Source: Leucobacter chironomi DSM 19883
GTDB taxonomy: Bacteria > Actinomycetota > Actinomycetes > Actinomycetales > Microbacteriaceae
Reading direction: 5' to 3'
Assembly: GCF_000421845.1 (NCBI RefSeq)
Contig: NZ_ATXU01000004.1
Span: forward strand, 124,001 to 188,000
Length of the DNA stretch: 64,000 nt
Each line of letters begins with the position of its first letter. Within the stretch, counting starts at the first letter, position 1. Below, one piece after another: positions 35,350-43,341 of the stretch. Below the pieces are notes generated by a model. The model was given only the letters and a program-made list of their open reading frames with translations, was not told the origin of the DNA and searched no databases. The position numbers and the translations under genes are program-made.

Positions 35350-35356
35350 GACGGAC

Positions 35357-35389
35357 GATGCCGCGCGAGCCGAGGGGCCGCGCGGCATC
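35357..35389 (+). terminator. Permease-gene terminator
   Basis: A perfect 11-bp stem, GATGCCGCGCG with CGCGCGGCATC, and an 11-nt loop lie 7 nt beyond the stop codon. Confidence 0.7.
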
Positions 35390-35504
35390 GCTGTCTGCGC
35401 CTGCGGGGGCGGGCGGTGGATCAGGCCGGGCCAGCCCGGTAGCGGACGCGGATCGGCCTTCCTCCCGAGAAGTCGTGCACCGGCGCCCCTTCCGGTGCGA
35501 TCCC

Positions 35505-36518
35505 TCAGTCGGCGAGCGTCGACTCGCGCACGTTCAGCGAGGTCGGCACGAGCTCCCGTCGCCGCTCGGCCGTGCCGTCGAGCGAGTCGATGAGCAGGTC
35601 GACCGCGATCTCGCCGAGCCGCACCGGGTGCAGGTCGAGCGCGGTGATCGGCCGCTGCAGACCGTAGTCGAGGTAGCGGCTGTCGGTGAGACTCAGCACC
35701 TGCAGATCGCCCGGAACGTCGAGTCCGAGGGTGTGCGCGCTGCGCTCGGTCGCGTGGGCGAGCGTGTCGAGCGTGGTGAGCACCGCGTCGAAGCGCCGAT
35801 CCGGCGCCGCGAGCGCGGCCTGGATGACGGGCTCCGCCTCGTCGACGCGGGGCCCGGGGGAGCGGATGATGATCGGCTCGATGCCGGCCGTCGAACACCA
35901 GTCGAGATACGCCGAGAGCTCGTCGCGCACGTAGGACGAGCTGGTCTCGCTGAGGAACAGCGCGGGCTTCGCGCCGCGGGTCGCCGCGAGATGGGCGAGC
36001 GCCGTCGTGGTGCCCGAGGCGAAGTCGTTGTCCACCCAGCTCAGGTCGTCGGAGTTGCGGCCGACCGTGACGCAGGCGATGCCCGCGCCCGCAGCCGCGG
36101 CGAGCAGCGGATCGTTCTGACTCGGGTCGACCACGATGAGGCCGTCGGCCGCGGAGAAGAACGTGCGCGACGACTCGTGAGAGGGCAGCATCGAGAGCAG
36201 GAAGCCGCGCTGGAAGGCCTGCGCGCTCGCCCCGCTCAGCACCCGGAAGTAGTACTCGACGTCCCACTCGGGCTGCCCCGGCTTCGTGGACTGCGCCGCC
36301 ATCGGCGACACGGTGAGCACGAGCGATCCGGTGCGGCCGGCGTTGAGATTCTTCGCGATGCGGTTGACGGTGTAGCCGAGGCGCGCCGCCGTATCGATGA
36401 CGTTCTGGCGTGTGGCGGGGGCGACGCGCCCCTTGCCGTTCAGGGCTTCCGAGGCGGTCGCGACCGAGACGCCGGCCTCGGCCGCCACGTCCTTGATGGT
36501 GATTCTGCGCGGTTTCAC
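35505..36518 (-). CDS. LacI-family transcriptional regulator
   Basis: 337 residues from GTG 36518, chosen for its GAGG ribosome binding site; GTG 36533, overlapping the polyprenyl-synthase stop by 4 bp, is the alternative. The helix-turn-helix is TIKDVAAEAGVSVATASEAL, then the hinge NAGRTGSLVLTVSP. A periplasmic-binding-protein-like effector domain follows (VVDPSQNDPLLAAAAGAGIA, DAVLTTLDTLAHATER, ending RRELVPTSLNVRESTLAD). It is probably the repressor acting at O1-O5, because only it is a LacI protein here and its own operon carries O5. Confidence 0.85.
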   Translation of the reverse strand: MKPRRITIKDVAAEAGVSVATASEALNGKGRVAPATRQNVIDTAARLGYTVNRIAKNLNAGRTGSLVLTVSPMAAQSTKPGQPEWDVEYYFRVLSGASAQAFQRGFLLSMLPSHESSRTFFSAADGLIVVDPSQNDPLLAAAAGAGIACVTVGRNSDDLSWVDNDFASGTTTALAHLAATRGAKPALFLSETSSSYVRDELSAYLDWCSTAGIEPIIIRSPGPRVDEAEPVIQAALAAPDRRFDAVLTTLDTLAHATERSAHTLGLDVPGDLQVLSLTDSRYLDYGLQRPITALDLHPVRLGEIAVDLLIDSLDGTAERRRELVPTSLNVRESTLAD

Positions 36519-36529
36519 GGTGCCTCGTT

Positions 36530-37582
36530 TCACTGGTGGAGCTGCCGGGAAGTCGCGGGCTCGAAAGCAGCGCCGGGCACGACGATGCCTGCGGCGAGAT
36601 CGAGCAGTTGCGGCCGGAGCGCGGGCGGCAGCAGCGCCCGCCCCTCGACGAACAGCTCGGCGATGCGCGCTTCGGCCTCGGCCGTCACCTCTGGCGCGCC
36701 CGCGGCCGCCGCGAGCCGGTCAGCGGCGACCGCGGCGGGGTCGGCGGCCTCCGCGCCCGCTGCGGCGCCGAGCCCGGTCGGTCCGGCCAGGCGCCGGAAC
36801 GCCAGCCAGAGCGGCAGCGTGGGGATGCCGTTCCGCAGATCCGCGCCGTGATCCTTGCCGAGCTCCGCGACGTCGCCGTGCACGTCGAGCAGATCGTCGG
36901 CGACTTGGAATGCGAGCCCGAGTCGCTCGCCCGCGGCCGCGAGGGCGGCGGGATCCGGCGCCGCGCCCACTGCGGTCCCCGCCGCGGCGGCAGCCCCGCC
37001 GAGCTCGAAGGCGGCACCGAACAGCGCCCCGGTCTTCAGCGTCGCGTACCGCTCCAGGGCCCTCGGGGCGTCGGCGCCCCAGCCGAGTGCGGGTTCGAGC
37101 AGCTGCCCCGTGCTCAGCGCGCGCAGCGCACGCGCGAGCGGTGCACTCGCCGCGGATCCCAGCGGGGCCACGACCTCCTGCGCGATGCCGATCAGCAGAT
37201 CGCCGACGAGGATCGCGGTGTCGTCGCCCGAGACGGTGTGGAGCGCGGCGGCCCCGCGCCGCATGCTCGAACCGTCGATGAAGTCGTCGTGGACGAGCGA
37301 GGCCGTGTGCAGCAGCTCGACCGCGGCGGCGGCCTCGGCGAGGAAGCGGGGATCGGGATCGCCGTAGGCGTGCGCCACCGCGATCAACGCCCGTGCGCGC
37401 ACATACTTGCCGCCGGTGAGCGCGGCCGCCTGAGCGGGCGGCACGGTGCCGGAGGGGAGAACGGCGAGGTGCAGGTCGAGCAGCTCTTGCAGACGGGCGA
37501 CCGCGTCGGCGAGGCCGGCGGGCTCGGCCTGCCGCGCGAACCCCGGCGCCGGGCTCTGAACGGGTGCGGACGAGGCGGTCAT
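36530..37582 (-). CDS. Polyprenyl (geranylgeranyl-type) diphosphate synthase
   Basis: 350 residues from ATG 37582 with GAAGGAG upstream. Both aspartate-rich motifs are seen: the first, HTASLVHDDFIDGSSMRRG, and the second, FQVADDLLDVHGD. GGKYVRARALI carries the isopentenyl-diphosphate site, and KTGALFGAAFELGG is typical. It condenses isopentenyl diphosphate with allylic diphosphates in carotenoid, quinone or polyprenyl synthesis. The last codons overlap the lacI gene; a shared promoter has operator O5. An alanine-rich insertion occurs near 205-220. Chain length cannot be told from the sequence. Confidence 0.88.
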   Translation of the reverse strand: MTASSAPVQSPAPGFARQAEPAGLADAVARLQELLDLHLAVLPSGTVPPAQAAALTGGKYVRARALIAVAHAYGDPDPRFLAEAAAAVELLHTASLVHDDFIDGSSMRRGAAALHTVSGDDTAILVGDLLIGIAQEVVAPLGSAASAPLARALRALSTGQLLEPALGWGADAPRALERYATLKTGALFGAAFELGGAAAAAGTAVGAAPDPAALAAAGERLGLAFQVADDLLDVHGDVAELGKDHGADLRNGIPTLPLWLAFRRLAGPTGLGAAAGAEAADPAAVAADRLAAAAGAPEVTAEAEARIAELFVEGRALLPPALRPQLLDLAAGIVVPGAAFEPATSRQLHQ

Positions 37583-37617
37583 GCGGCTCCTTCGGGTCGG
37601 GTACGCCGTACGACTCC

Positions 37618-37658
37618 AGGGTAGGTCTCCGGCTCCCCGCTGCCAAATCGATTCGGCA
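37618..37658 (-). promoter_or_regulatory. Promoter of the polyprenyl synthase-lacI operon with operator O5
   Basis: On the minus strand -35 TTGGCA (37646-37641), 17-bp spacer and -10 TACCCT (37623-37618). O5, TGCCAAATCGATTCGGCA (37641-37658), is a palindrome with two mispairs and covers the -35 box and the sequence upstream. It keeps the TGCC..CG..GGCA pattern of O1, which suggests autoregulation. Confidence 0.65.
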
Positions 37659-37737
37659 ACGATCGCGCCGCCGCGGAGCCGCGCCGACCGAGGCTGATGC
37701 ACCCCGGTCGGCGGCGTTCGCAAGCTATCCTGAGGGC

Positions 37738-38418
37738 GTGAGCGTCGACGATCTATCGCCCAGTATGCAGAACTACCTCAAGGTGATCTGGGGCCTGCAG
37801 GAGTGGTCAGACGCGCCCGTCTCGAACTCGGCGATCGCCGAAGCGGCGGGCGTCCGACTGTCGACCGTCTCCGACGCGCTCCGCAAGCTCTCGGACCAGG
37901 AGCTCATCGGCCACGTGCGCTACGGCACCGTCACCCTCACGGAACTCGGGCGGGAGCACGCGGTCTCGATGATCCGCCGGCACCGGCTGCTCGAGACCTT
38001 CCTCGTGCAGGCGCTCGGCTACGAGTGGGACGAGGTGCACGAGGAGGCCGACAGGCTCGAGCACGCCGTCTCCGACGGGCTCATCGACCGCGTCGACCGC
38101 GTGCTCGGGTACCCCACGCGCGATCCGCACGGCGACCCGATCCCGAGGGCCGACGGGCGCGTGCACCGGCCCGACGCGGTGATCCTCTCGGCCGTGCAGG
38201 CTCCGTGCCGCGCCCGCGTCGAGCGGATCTCCGACGCCGACAACGAGATGCTGCAGTACTTCGCGAGCCGGGGCCTCGTGGTCGACGCCGAACTCGAAGT
38301 GCTGCCCGGCGAGCCCTACTCCGAGACCGTGACGGTGCGCGTCGGCGACGCCGAGGCCCCGGTCAGCCTCGGCCCCGCCGCCGCCGCGTCCATATGGGTG
38401 TCGGTGACGGCCCGGTAG
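37738..38418 (+). CDS. DtxR/MntR-family metal-dependent regulator
   Basis: 226 residues from GTG 37738; TATCCT (37726-37731) lies 6 nt upstream. The helix-turn-helix is VSNSAIAEAAGVRLSTVSDA with the recognition segment LRKLSDQELI. The dimerisation and metal region is RRHRLLETFLVQALGYEWDE and EADRLEHAVSD, where DtxR-type iron sensors have a cysteine and this has Asp, closer to the manganese sensor type. A C-terminal SH3-like/FeoA domain follows. It likely controls manganese or iron uptake or efflux; no target gene is adjacent. Confidence 0.85.
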   Translation: MSVDDLSPSMQNYLKVIWGLQEWSDAPVSNSAIAEAAGVRLSTVSDALRKLSDQELIGHVRYGTVTLTELGREHAVSMIRRHRLLETFLVQALGYEWDEVHEEADRLEHAVSDGLIDRVDRVLGYPTRDPHGDPIPRADGRVHRPDAVILSAVQAPCRARVERISDADNEMLQYFASRGLVVDAELEVLPGEPYSETVTVRVGDAEAPVSLGPAAAASIWVSVTAR

Positions 38419-38424
38419 CGGCCG

Positions 38425-38823
38425 CTACGCAGGGTCGGGCGAAGAGACCGGATCCGGATCCTTCGCGAACTTCAGGCCGATCACGCAGCCCACGATGCCG
38501 GCGAGGAAGACGAGCTTCAGAGCGGTGGGCGTGTCGGTGCCGAGCGCGAAGGAGGCACCGACGGTCAGCGCCGCCCCGAGGCCGGTCCAGATCGCGTAGG
38601 CCACGCTCACGGGCAGGCCCCGCATGGCGTAGCCCAGACCGAACAGGCTGATGGGGTTGGTGATGAAGAACACCACGGTCGGCGCCGTCACGGTGAAGCC
38701 GTGCGACTGCTTCAGCGCGATCGCCCACACCGCTTCGAGCACCGCGCTCGCGAGCAGCGCCAACCAGTGGCGGATCGACGCGGTCTTGGCTTCGGGAGCC
38801 CCGCGCATCGGTCGACGAGCCAT
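38425..38823 (-). CDS. Small multidrug resistance protein, second subunit of a pair (Gdx-like)
   Basis: 132 residues, with a polar N-terminal extension before the first helix. Four helices; the essential glutamate lies in ALLASAVLEAVWAIALKQSHG, whose WAIALK signature resembles the guanidinium-exporter (Gdx) subtype. It starts 2 nt beyond the stop of the upstream SMR gene, so the two are probably a heterodimeric pair like those of the guanidinium exporters. It likely exports guanidinium or similar cations. Confidence 0.85.
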   Translation of the reverse strand: MARRPMRGAPEAKTASIRHWLALLASAVLEAVWAIALKQSHGFTVTAPTVVFFITNPISLFGLGYAMRGLPVSVAYAIWTGLGAALTVGASFALGTDTPTALKLVFLAGIVGCVIGLKFAKDPDPVSSPDPA

Positions 38824-38825
38824 GA

Positions 38826-39146
38826 TCAGCTCACCGCCTTCAGGCCGACCACGCAGCCGATCAGCCCGATCAGCAGCACGACCCGCAGCACGGTGGCCCG
38901 ATCCTTGCGGGTGATCAGCGCCCACGCCGCCGTCAGCACCGCGCCGATGCCCACCCACACCGCATAGGCGGTGCCGACGGGGATCTCGCGCATGGCCCAG
39001 GCCAGCCCCGCCATACTCGCGAGATAGGAGACGACGAAGAGGACGCTCGGCCAGAGCCGCTTGAACCCTCGGGAGGCGTCGAGCGCGGTCGCCCAGACCG
39101 CCTCGAGCATTCCGCTCAGCACCAGCAGTATCCACGCGAATGACAT
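38826..39146 (-). CDS. Small multidrug resistance protein, first subunit of a pair (Gdx-like)
   Basis: 106 residues, four helices. The conserved glutamate is in LVLSGMLEAVWATALDASRG, and the W-x-x-AL signature again resembles the guanidinium-exporter subtype. ATG 39146 follows AGAGAAG. The gene is first in a two-gene operon and lies directly behind a probable guanidine-III riboswitch (39164-39200). Confidence 0.87.
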   Translation of the reverse strand: MSFAWILLVLSGMLEAVWATALDASRGFKRLWPSVLFVVSYLASMAGLAWAMREIPVGTAYAVWVGIGAVLTAAWALITRKDRATVLRVVLLIGLIGCVVGLKAVS

Positions 39147-39163
39147 GACGCGACTTCTCTCTG

Positions 39164-39200
39164 GCCGTCGTCAATGTGCGGGTACAGCTCCCTCGTCCGC
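39164..39200 (-). promoter_or_regulatory. Probable guanidine-III riboswitch (ykkC-III type)
   Basis: On the minus strand the leader reads GCGGACGAGGGAGCTGTACC then CGCACATTGACGACGGC. This matches from memory the class-III aptamer with its conserved GGACGAGG, GUACCCG and ACGACGG-like elements. The stem GCGG/CCGC closes the loop, and GCUGU pairs with ACGGC in the pseudoknot (with one G-U). The pseudoknot strand ends next to the AGAGAAG ribosome binding site of the first SMR gene. Guanidine binding would expose or hide that site. Confidence 0.75.
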
Positions 39201-39382
39201 GCCCCCGGAAACAGAGGCCGTATTCAGTGTCTCACGCGCCGCCCCTCGCGGTGCTCGGGATCTGCACAGCTAGGGCCCGTCCGTCCCGCCTGGTCCGTCC
39301 GTCCCGCCTGGCCAGCCTGGCCCGCCCGGTCCGCCGCCGCCCCCGCCGCCGTCCCGCCCCCGTCCATCCCCGCACCCGCCCT

Positions 39383-39449
39383 CAGAAATCGGGGTCGCTT
39401 TTGGCCGTGTCGGAGGCCGCGACACGGCCAAAAGCGACCCCGATTTCTG
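39383..39449. repeat. Inverted-repeat element D, perfect 29-bp arms
   Basis: 29-nt perfect arms (39383-39411 and 39421-39449, CAGAAATCGGGGTCGCTTTT type) with a 9-nt spacer. The rest of 39201-39556 contains CCGTCCCGCCTGG-type short repeats and a 12-nt direct repeat (GAGGCCGTATTC at 39213 and 39463). No gene was found. Confidence 0.9.
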
Positions 39450-39556
39450 GAATGGTGGCGCGGAGGCCGTATTCGGAAGACCGCAGGCAGAGGAGTGACG
39501 CGGGCGCGTTTTACGCGATAATGGGAGAGGCCCGTGTGGGCCCCGGAAGGAGCGCG

Positions 39557-40201
39557 GTGTTCGGCTGGTCGAAGAAACGCAAGCGCGGCAGTGCGCGGCC
39601 GCCGCGACGCCTGCCCCGCCGCGTGCTCGCGCCAGTCGAGGAGATCGTCGAGCAGGGGCTGCTCGTCGCCGACGTCGCGGTGCGCATGACGGTCAAGAAC
39701 GAGATCATCATGAACGCGCTCAAGCGCCACGCCGACTACGACCAGACCCAGATCCGCGAGATGGTGCGCCAGGCCACCGCAGACCTCGCGAAGGAGCGGG
39801 AGCGTGACGCCCGGCACATCGGGCGCATGCGCGACGAGATCCGCGACACCGGCCGCAGCTCGTGGAGCGAATCGGACTACGGCAACGACGACAACCGCAC
39901 CCTGCGCCATCGCCAGGAAGTGTACGAGCGCGTCGCCGAAGAACTCCAGACGCGCGCCGAGGACGAGACCTACCTCACCGAGACCGCCGAACGCGCCCGC
40001 TCGATGGCGTGGGACGAGATCGGCGACTCGCTCAAGGAGCGCGCCACCCACCCCTACTACAGCGGCGGCGACAACGAAGAGTACCGGGAGGCGCGCGAGA
40101 GCCGCATCCAGCAGCTCATCGAGAAGGACCTCACAGCCCTCGTGCAGCAGCAGGCGAAGCCTGCCAGCCGACTGCGCCGGAAGCGCAAGACCGAGGAGTA
40201 G
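39557..40201 (+). CDS. Conserved hypothetical, charged helical protein
   Basis: 214 residues from GTG 39557 with GGAAGGAG upstream. A basic N-terminus (GWSKKRKRGSARPPRRLPRR) is followed by VLAPVEEIVEQGLLVADVAV and long charged helices with QTQIREMVRQATADLAKERE, ending in KPASRLRRKRKTEE. It is probably a cytoplasmic helical protein, maybe DNA- or membrane-associated through the basic ends. I do not recognise a family. GATAAT near 39516 is a possible -10. Confidence 0.6.
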   Translation: MFGWSKKRKRGSARPPRRLPRRVLAPVEEIVEQGLLVADVAVRMTVKNEIIMNALKRHADYDQTQIREMVRQATADLAKERERDARHIGRMRDEIRDTGRSSWSESDYGNDDNRTLRHRQEVYERVAEELQTRAEDETYLTETAERARSMAWDEIGDSLKERATHPYYSGGDNEEYREARESRIQQLIEKDLTALVQQQAKPASRLRRKRKTEE

Positions 40202-40243
40202 CCCGCGGCGCCGAGCCGGCTGAGAAGGGCCCTCGGCGGCGGA

Positions 40244-40570
40244 TCAGCGCTCGCGGAGCTCCGGGTGGCGCGTGAGGTAGCCGTCGATGAACCAGCACGA
40301 GGCGTGCAGCGTGCGGTGCCCGATCGCGTCACCCGTCAGCGCGTGGTGCGCGAGCAGGCCTGCGAGCCCGGTGCCGCGCAGCTCGGGCAGCACGACCGTG
40401 TGATCGAAGTCGATGGTGTGCTCGCCGACGAAGGAGTAGTGCGCCTCGCCGACGAGCTGCCCCTCGCCCTCGCCGTTGCTCTGGTAGATCGCATAGCGCT
40501 GCTCGCCGGGCTCGTGCACGATGCGGAATCCGTCGGCCGCGGCCTGCTGCTCGTCCAAGTATCTCGCCAT
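40244..40570 (-). CDS. Small GNAT-type N-acetyltransferase
   Basis: 108 residues from ATG 40570; TAGGGT (40578-40583) lies 7 nt upstream. The acetyl-CoA motif is VLPELRGTGLAGLLAHHALT (the RGxGxA/G signature). The short length and GEAHYSFVGEHTIDFDHTVV match the YjdJ-like GNAT group. The substrate is unknown. Confidence 0.8.
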   Translation of the reverse strand: MARYLDEQQAAADGFRIVHEPGEQRYAIYQSNGEGEGQLVGEAHYSFVGEHTIDFDHTVVLPELRGTGLAGLLAHHALTGDAIGHRTLHASCWFIDGYLTRHPELRER

Positions 40571-40611
40571 GCTCCCCACCCTATGCGGCGTGCGCCGCGA
40601 GCGCGGAGGGG

Positions 40612-40629
40612 TTGACAGGATCGCGATCC
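40612..40629 (+). promoter_or_regulatory. TTGACA box and 12-bp palindrome in the GNAT-lipoprotein gap
   Basis: A consensus -35-like TTGACA (40612-40617) is followed at once by the palindrome GGATCGCGATCC (40618-40629). No good -10 is found 17 bp on, so its role is unproven. The rest of 40630-40785 shows nothing. Confidence 0.35.
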
Positions 40630-40797
40630 TCGCGCGAACCTGCACGTGTGCGCGCCGCGCGATCGCAGGGATATGCAGCTGGTGCGTTGGCAAGTGTGGG
40701 AGCCAGTCTGGCCGGGGCCGGGGCCGGAGCCGCGGTACGGGCGGGGGCTGCTGGCGTCTGCGCCAGGAATGTCGGTGGTGCCGACTATTCTCAAAGA

Positions 40798-41574
40798 GTG
40801 CTTCAGCTGCCTCGTGTCCGCCGCGCCCCGATCGGGGCGCTCGCCTGCCTGCTGCTCGTGGGCGGGCTCGCGGGCTGCGCTGCGCCGGAGCCTCCTCCCG
40901 AGCCCGAGGTGCTGTCGGCGACGAAGGCCGGAGGCGTCTATCTCGACGCCGTCTGCCCGGTGAACGCCGCGTGGGACGATGCCGACGCTGAGCTCGACAG
41001 GCTGCGCATCGCGGTCGCTCGCGGTGGCGACGTGCAGATCGACACGGCGCGCTTCGCTACGGCGATGGAGCGCGTGGCCGAGGCGAGCGCCGAGGCCGGC
41101 GAACAGCTCGACACAGAGCAGCAGAGCTGGCCGGCGGTGGCGGAGGCGCCGGTGGCCTCGGTACGGAAGACGCTGCAGGCGGATCGGAAGCAGGCGGCGA
41201 GCGTGGCGAAGCTCGACGCCGCCGAAGCCGTGGCCTACGCCTGGCAGGGGGCCGCAGAATCCGGTGAGGCGGCCGCGGCGGCTCGCGCCGCGCTCGGGCT
41301 GCCGGATGATCCTGAAGCGGCGTGCGCGCAGTGGGAGGCCCAGCAGGCCGAGCGCGAAGCCTCGGACAGAGGCACGGGCTCAGGCGCCGGCACGGGCTCA
41401 GACACCGGTACGGGCAGCGGCAGCGATACGGATTCAGGCGCAGGCGGATCCAGTGCGAAGGACCGGAGCTCCGGTGCCGCCGACCCGACGACGCCCGCGG
41501 ATCAGCAGACCCCGACCGGATCCGGACCGGACGCGGGCAGTGACGACTCCGAGCGGAAGGCGCAGGATCGATGA
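40798..41574 (+). CDS. Lipoprotein of unknown function
   Basis: 258 residues from GTG 40798; TATTCT (40786-40791) lies 6 nt upstream. A signal peptide with lipobox LAGC (C27) follows PIGALACLLLVGGLAGC. The mature part has an alpha-helical domain (about 40-170) and a low-complexity Gly/Ser/Thr/Asp tail (GTGSGAGTGSDTGTGSGSDT). It overlaps the SAHH-like gene by 4 bp. It sits on the outer face of the membrane; role unknown. Confidence 0.75.
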   Translation: MLQLPRVRRAPIGALACLLLVGGLAGCAAPEPPPEPEVLSATKAGGVYLDAVCPVNAAWDDADAELDRLRIAVARGGDVQIDTARFATAMERVAEASAEAGEQLDTEQQSWPAVAEAPVASVRKTLQADRKQAASVAKLDAAEAVAYAWQGAAESGEAAAAARAALGLPDDPEAACAQWEAQQAEREASDRGTGSGAGTGSDTGTGSGSDTDSGAGGSSAKDRSSGAADPTTPADQQTPTGSGPDAGSDDSERKAQDR

Positions 41575-43268
41575 CCGAACTCGACGGACGAGGATCGCGC
41601 GCCGCGGCGGCGCTGCGGGTCGAGCGCGCGATCCGCGCGGCCGCTCGCGCGGGCAACCGGCTGCTGGCGGGCGGCGTCGCCCGCGTCGAACTCGCAGACG
41701 GGTGCGAGCGCGAGACCCTGCTCGTCGCGCTCGCCCGCATGGGCGTGCGCCTCGAAGAGCCGGCGGCTCGCCCAGCCGAGTTCGTCTTCGTCGAGCGGTT
41801 GGGCGACGAGCATCGGGCGGGCTCCGCCGATCCGGATCGCCAGGGTGCCGGCGCGGGTCCAGCGCCAGATGCAGCCCGCGGGCTGGCGCCCGTGCTGGTG
41901 GCGCTCGACGGCGGCATGGCGTCGGCCCGCGGCGACGACGCGGCGGCGAGGATCGCGTGGGCGGCCGACGGCATGCGCGCCACGGCGCGCCTCGCGGCCG
42001 AGTTCGCCGAGACCGCCCGGGCGAGCGCCGGGACCGGTGGGAAGCCGCGCATCGGCGTGAGCCTCGTGCTGGAGCCGAAGACCGCCGCGCTGACCCTCGC
42101 GCTCGCCGACGCCGGCTGCGAGGTGGCGCTCTTCAGCGCCGTCTCCGAGACCGATCCCGAGGTCGCCGCCGCGCTCGCCGCCGATGGTCGGGTCGAGGTG
42201 TTCGCCCCCACGAGCGCCGGCGCGGCCGACGCAGCAGGATCCGCCGCCTCCGTCGATGCGGAGCACGCCGCAGCGATCCTCGACTGGGGTCCCGAGTACC
42301 TCGTCGACGACGGATCCCACCTGATCCGCCTCGCCCACACCGAGCGCCCGGCCGCCCTCGACCGCCTGCGAGGCGCCGCCGAGGAGACCACCAGCGGCGT
42401 GCGCCCGCTGCGCGAGATGGCGGCGGACGGAGTGCTGCGCATCCCCGTCATCACCGTCAACGACGCCCGCACCAAGACCGACTTCGATAACCTCGTGGGG
42501 ACGGGGCAGTCGTGCGTGCTCGCGATCGCGGACCTGCTCGATCGCGCCGGCTGGGCGCCGCCCGCAGGGGCCGATCCGCGCGCCGCCGCCCCGGAGTACG
42601 CCGGAATCGCGGGCAGCCGGTGGGCGGTGATCGGCTACGGGCCCGTCGGCGTGGGCACGGCCCGCTTCGCCGCCGCGCTCGGCGCCGAGGTGACCGTCGT
42701 GGAGCGGGACCCCGTGCGCGCGCTCGCGGCCCTGCACGACGGCTTCGAAGCCCGCCGCGCCGAAGCCGCGCTCCCGTCCGCCGATGTGGTGGTCAGCGCC
42801 ACCGGCGTCTGGCACACGCTCGACGTAAGCGGCTTCGCCCTGCTGCGGCCCGGCACCGCGGTCGCCGTGGCGGGCGGCATCGACGACGAGCTCGCGCTCG
42901 ACGAGCTGCGGGCGGCGGGCTGGAGCGTGCAGTCCGCCGGCGAGGGCGTCGCGGAGTGGACCGCGCCGGGCGCGGCCCGTGGCCCGCTCGTGCTCGCCGA
43001 CGGCGGGGGCGTCAACTACACGGCCGCCGAGGGCAACCCCGTCGAGGTGATGGACCTCTCCTTCGCGACCCAGCTCGCGGCGCTCACCCGCCTCATGCGC
43101 GGTGACCTCGCCCCCGGCGTGCACGCCCTCTCGGGGGAGGACGAGGCCCGGGTGGCGCGGACAGCGCTCGCGTTGCGCGGCGGATCAGCCGATCCGGCAC
43201 CCTCCCGCAGCCGCCCCGGCGGCGCAGCCCAGCCGTGGTCCGTGCACCGCTACCGCGCAGCCCGCTGA
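41571..43268 (+). CDS. Divergent S-adenosylhomocysteine (or S-inosylhomocysteine) hydrolase-like protein
   Basis: 565 residues. SAHH-family motifs are kept in order: YLVDDGSHLIRLAHTE, EETTSGVRPL (from residue 271), NDARTKTDFDN (297-307; K302, D306, N307) followed by VGTGQS, the NAD site VIGYGPVGVGTARF, and GNPVEVMDLSFATQLAAL. The N-terminal HMTxxT adenosine-binding region of classical SAHH is missing and the Cys of GCRES is Thr, as in archaeal/Thermotoga-type enzymes. The next gene is an SAH-deaminase-like amidohydrolase. SAH deamination then hydrolysis of S-inosylhomocysteine is the likely pathway. Also possible: an NAD-dependent relative with another substrate. Confidence 0.7.
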   Translation: MTELDGRGSRAAAALRVERAIRAAARAGNRLLAGGVARVELADGCERETLLVALARMGVRLEEPAARPAEFVFVERLGDEHRAGSADPDRQGAGAGPAPDAARGLAPVLVALDGGMASARGDDAAARIAWAADGMRATARLAAEFAETARASAGTGGKPRIGVSLVLEPKTAALTLALADAGCEVALFSAVSETDPEVAAALAADGRVEVFAPTSAGAADAAGSAASVDAEHAAAILDWGPEYLVDDGSHLIRLAHTERPAALDRLRGAAEETTSGVRPLREMAADGVLRIPVITVNDARTKTDFDNLVGTGQSCVLAIADLLDRAGWAPPAGADPRAAAPEYAGIAGSRWAVIGYGPVGVGTARFAAALGAEVTVVERDPVRALAALHDGFEARRAEAALPSADVVVSATGVWHTLDVSGFALLRPGTAVAVAGGIDDELALDELRAAGWSVQSAGEGVAEWTAPGAARGPLVLADGGGVNYTAAEGNPVEVMDLSFATQLAALTRLMRGDLAPGVHALSGEDEARVARTALALRGGSADPAPSRSRPGGAAQPWSVHRYRAAR

Positions 43269-43341
43269 GCCCGCGGTCCGCGCGGCCGCGGACGGCGGGT
43301 GCGCGGCGACCGAGGCGAGCGCACGCCCTAGAATCATGCGG

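Noticed and set aside
33874-36267. A very long open frame antisense to the permease and lacI genes
   Set aside because: It is a GC-bias shadow: its product is a low-complexity run of Arg, Gly, His and Glu, and real genes on the other strand explain the region.
39201-39382. A gene between the riboswitch and element D
   Set aside because: The open frames here are proline/arginine-rich and lack ribosome binding sites; the sequence is short-repeat-rich non-coding DNA.
41571-43268. Classical ahcY
   Set aside because: The adenosine-binding N-terminus and the GCRES cysteine are missing, so the name would overstate the evidence.
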